Source: Bacteroidota bacterium
GTDB lineage: Bacteria > Bacteroidota > Bacteroidia > Cytophagales > Cyclobacteriaceae
Assembly: GCA_018267135.1 (NCBI GenBank)
Contig: JAFDZA010000018.1
Coordinates: 62,001 to 126,000, forward strand
Length of the DNA stretch: 64,000 nt
Reading direction: 5' to 3'
Positions 63,101 through 64,000 of this stretch are shown piece after piece (position 1 is the stretch's first letter; every line of letters begins with the position of its first letter). The notes beneath the pieces are model-generated. The model searched no databases and was not told where the DNA came from. It worked only from the letters and a program-made list of their open reading frames with translations. Position numbers and translations under genes: made by a program.

Positions 63101-64000
63101 GCCGGAACGTATCCTGTAAAAATGAGACTTACTAACCGGTGCGGCCTCGATACCACCATTACACAACAAGTAGTGATCAGGCCGAAACCGGCCAAGCCTT
63201 CTCTGGCTGCCGTTACAGCACTGTGTTCATCTTCCGTTTTATTAAATTCCAACCTGCCCAATACACCCGGCCTCACCTACTTGTGGTCCACCGGAGCCAC
63301 AACCGATACCCTCCGTATTTTTAAACCCACTAAAGTTACCGTTACCAATACCGATACCAACGGCTGCTCTTCTTCTGCTTTGGGTATAGTGGTGGACAAC
63401 CGGCCTATTGTTAATTTAGGTCCGGACATAACGATATGCCGCAACAGTTTTGTGCCTAATCTTGATGCGGGCAATCCGGGCTCGGCTTACACCTGGACTA
63501 TTAACGGTGCGGCTGCAGGCGCCTCTCAAACCCAATCGGTAAGCACCACCACACCCGGTATATTTAAGTATGGTGTGTTGGTAGTAGATCCGATTACTAC
63601 CTGCCGGGCTACCGGACAAAAAACATTTACCGTGGTGGCCATCCCGGCCTTAACGATGACCGGCACAAACCCCACGTCATGCGGAGCCACCAACGGAACC
63701 ATTACACTTACTTCTGTTTCTTCGCCCAACCTCTACTCGTATTTTGTTTCGGGCGGGTCGTTCAATCAGTTAGGTCAAAACCAATCGGCTGCCACACAAG
63801 GACCGTTTACCGGATTAAGTGCGGGTACCTATTCGGCCATCATTACCGATCAAATTACAGGATGCACCGCTTCGTCTGCGTATGGTTTGGTAGATGCCAC
63901 CTTTACCGCTTCGGCTTCTTTCAATAACTGTAATCCTTCGTTGGTAAAAGTTACTCCGGCCGGGGGAGCCGCTCCCTATAAATATACATTTACCAATGCC
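60179..64000 (+). CDS. Giant PKD/SprB-repeat cell-surface adhesin (partial, runs off the window)
   Basis: 1274 codons are visible from ATG 60179 and the frame stays open to the window end. After a signal peptide (cleavage near SAGAQN) come two similar propeller-like blocks opening NWYFGNSA (about residue 37) and IWYFGNKA (about residue 584). Each is followed by a PKD domain (LHWDFGDTT near 441; FQWFFGDGG near 954). Ig-like segments and a SprB-type repeat (SCGATNGTITL, near 1160) follow. Such proteins are secreted by the type IX system and carried on the surface in gliding. A C-terminal type B sorting domain is expected beyond the window. Confidence 0.9.
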   Translation, partial: MRTKREVEWFLSVKKIGLLMMAIGLTWSAGAQNLAQHNWYFGNSANAIRFNRATNMAAVVAGKAVPFGTGGSAVATDPATADLWFYTDGNNVFDATNVLMTNGAGLTANASANQPVAICQMPGDSTKFLIFTNTANYTTGGNISVSVVDMTQFGNSIFPSPPLGKVTYKNIPTAMANRSEGMMIIPHANGTDYWLISHQNNSVNYFACQISKTSFNPAGAGSFTFTNIVQSQTPLPTTVSLSVANFSYFKKKKLLTVSPQTASTNALTLLFNEATGALSLDQVLYNTGVASTTNQNIYDIQWDNKGRYLYVSRVGEAGINADVLQFDYPSSSAGSSVIASVLSAPIYRSWGLQLAPDSAIYHLYQATSGGPFLVEKFTKTDTIATRVVQTPLPLGALNYTGTQFPSFIPKINISLQLSFTNSGSCQNSNITFFPKVFPNADSLHWDFGDTTRVTDWSPVHKFKTAKTYTVTLTGYYQGNKKIFTKPITLTPFSLKLTLPSDTTACACQLPVNKLACAMPQFSVKLKTSGGNPVSYVWSNGQTGTTLKPDSSGFYYVVVTDASGCSAYAGVTVKQYKKTEQRSNIWYFGNKAGINFNLSPPKALSNSNMVAPAGSAIVCDQNGQTIFYTNGSTVWNKKNQVIATQIGGDSTSSQSALIIPVPNDQTLYYIFTTQPANGFSGNELRYSLFDLKMNGGTGGLVQKNILLFAKSTERLTGNNDWLIAHEYGNNTFRAYRITAQGISDPVYSAIGSTHSFQNATNAEGYMKLGPNNNLAVALSTPGTSNVVEVFHLNDSTGMLTYYRKITLSNSAGQVYGVEFSPGGKKLFISVRGASSDIYEYWFDYKGHLNLLKDNTEPGTEIGALQIAPDSQIYFAINNSTSLGTIQAVEDTTKVSGINLNGFNLAAGTNSYLGLPNFRQQVGIGFGGPAFTFTGLCLGDSTKFVGTPTDAIDKFQWFFGDGGSSTSGSPTHLYASAGTYPVKMRLTNRCGLDTTITQQVVIRPKPAKPSLAAVTALCSSSVLLNSNLPNTPGLTYLWSTGATTDTLRIFKPTKVTVTNTDTNGCSSSALGIVVDNRPIVNLGPDITICRNSFVPNLDAGNPGSAYTWTINGAAAGASQTQSVSTTTPGIFKYGVLVVDPITTCRATGQKTFTVVAIPALTMTGTNPTSCGATNGTITLTSVSSPNLYSYFVSGGSFNQLGQNQSAATQGPFTGLSAGTYSAIITDQITGCTASSAYGLVDATFTASASFNNCNPSLVKVTPAGGAAPYKYTFTNA

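Noticed and set aside
60233..63729. Several minus-strand ORFs of 60-104 codons in the adhesin region
   Set aside because: The plus strand is continuously open over 1274 codons with clear PKD and SprB motifs, so these are shadows.

Overview
The window reads as chromosome of a gliding-type Bacteroidota, most likely a Cytophagales relative. Supporting signs are a PorP/SprF outer-membrane protein next to a giant PKD/SprB-repeat adhesin (type IX secretion), the PurF-like amidotransferase variant of that phylum, several TAnnTTTG (-7 type) promoter boxes, almost no Shine-Dalgarno sequences, and many TPR sensor kinases. I found no rRNA, tRNA, CRISPR array, prophage or transposase.

Layout. 0-5.3 kb: the 3' end of a probable carboxylate-amine ligase, a membrane-anchored helix-hairpin-helix protein and a large SF1 helicase. 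5.5-13.7 kb: a 5-oxoproline catabolism locus on the minus strand (aminotransferase, mutarotase, pxpB, pxpC, then pxpA and an NRAMP-like transporter). It is interrupted by two plus-strand DUF2157 membrane-protein genes that are flanked by a 31-bp repeat of the pxpC tail. 13.7-29.5 kb: mostly housekeeping genes: ECF sigma factor, glycosyltransferase, tgt, LptF/G permease, EamA exporter, ispE, fabI, murI, a TPR histidine kinase, ferredoxin plus ferredoxin reductase, a purF-type amidotransferase, a family 9 glycosyltransferase and an EVE protein. 29.5-32.5 kb: a secreted Tyr/Pro-rich protein, then an ATP-dependent zinc protease family protein and rimK.

32.6-46.8 kb is the most interesting part. 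It holds a TPR histidine kinase (HisKA_3 type), a small protein, an OmpA/PD40 protein, a 2018-residue exported MORN-TPR-CHAT protein with an intact His/Cys dyad, a NarL-type response regulator, two small secreted proteins and a PQQ-type beta-propeller. Three near-identical 16-bp dyads (TCCGTACCAGYACGGA type) lie in its intergenic regions and nowhere else that I could find by eye. The block separates rimB/rimK from the aspartoacylase-family gene that often accompanies them, which suggests an inserted, self-regulated envelope-surveillance module. This is inference.

47.9-57.3 kb is a visibly AT-richer island: a TetR regulator, a His-rich lipoprotein, a cupin, two small membrane proteins, a TolC/MFP/RND tripartite pump, a four-helix-bundle S23 protein and a DUF2141 protein. 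A short AT-rich repeat family recurs at gene ends and once inside the pump gene. After a CPA1 antiporter the window ends with the divergent PorP/SprF and adhesin genes; the adhesin runs off the end.
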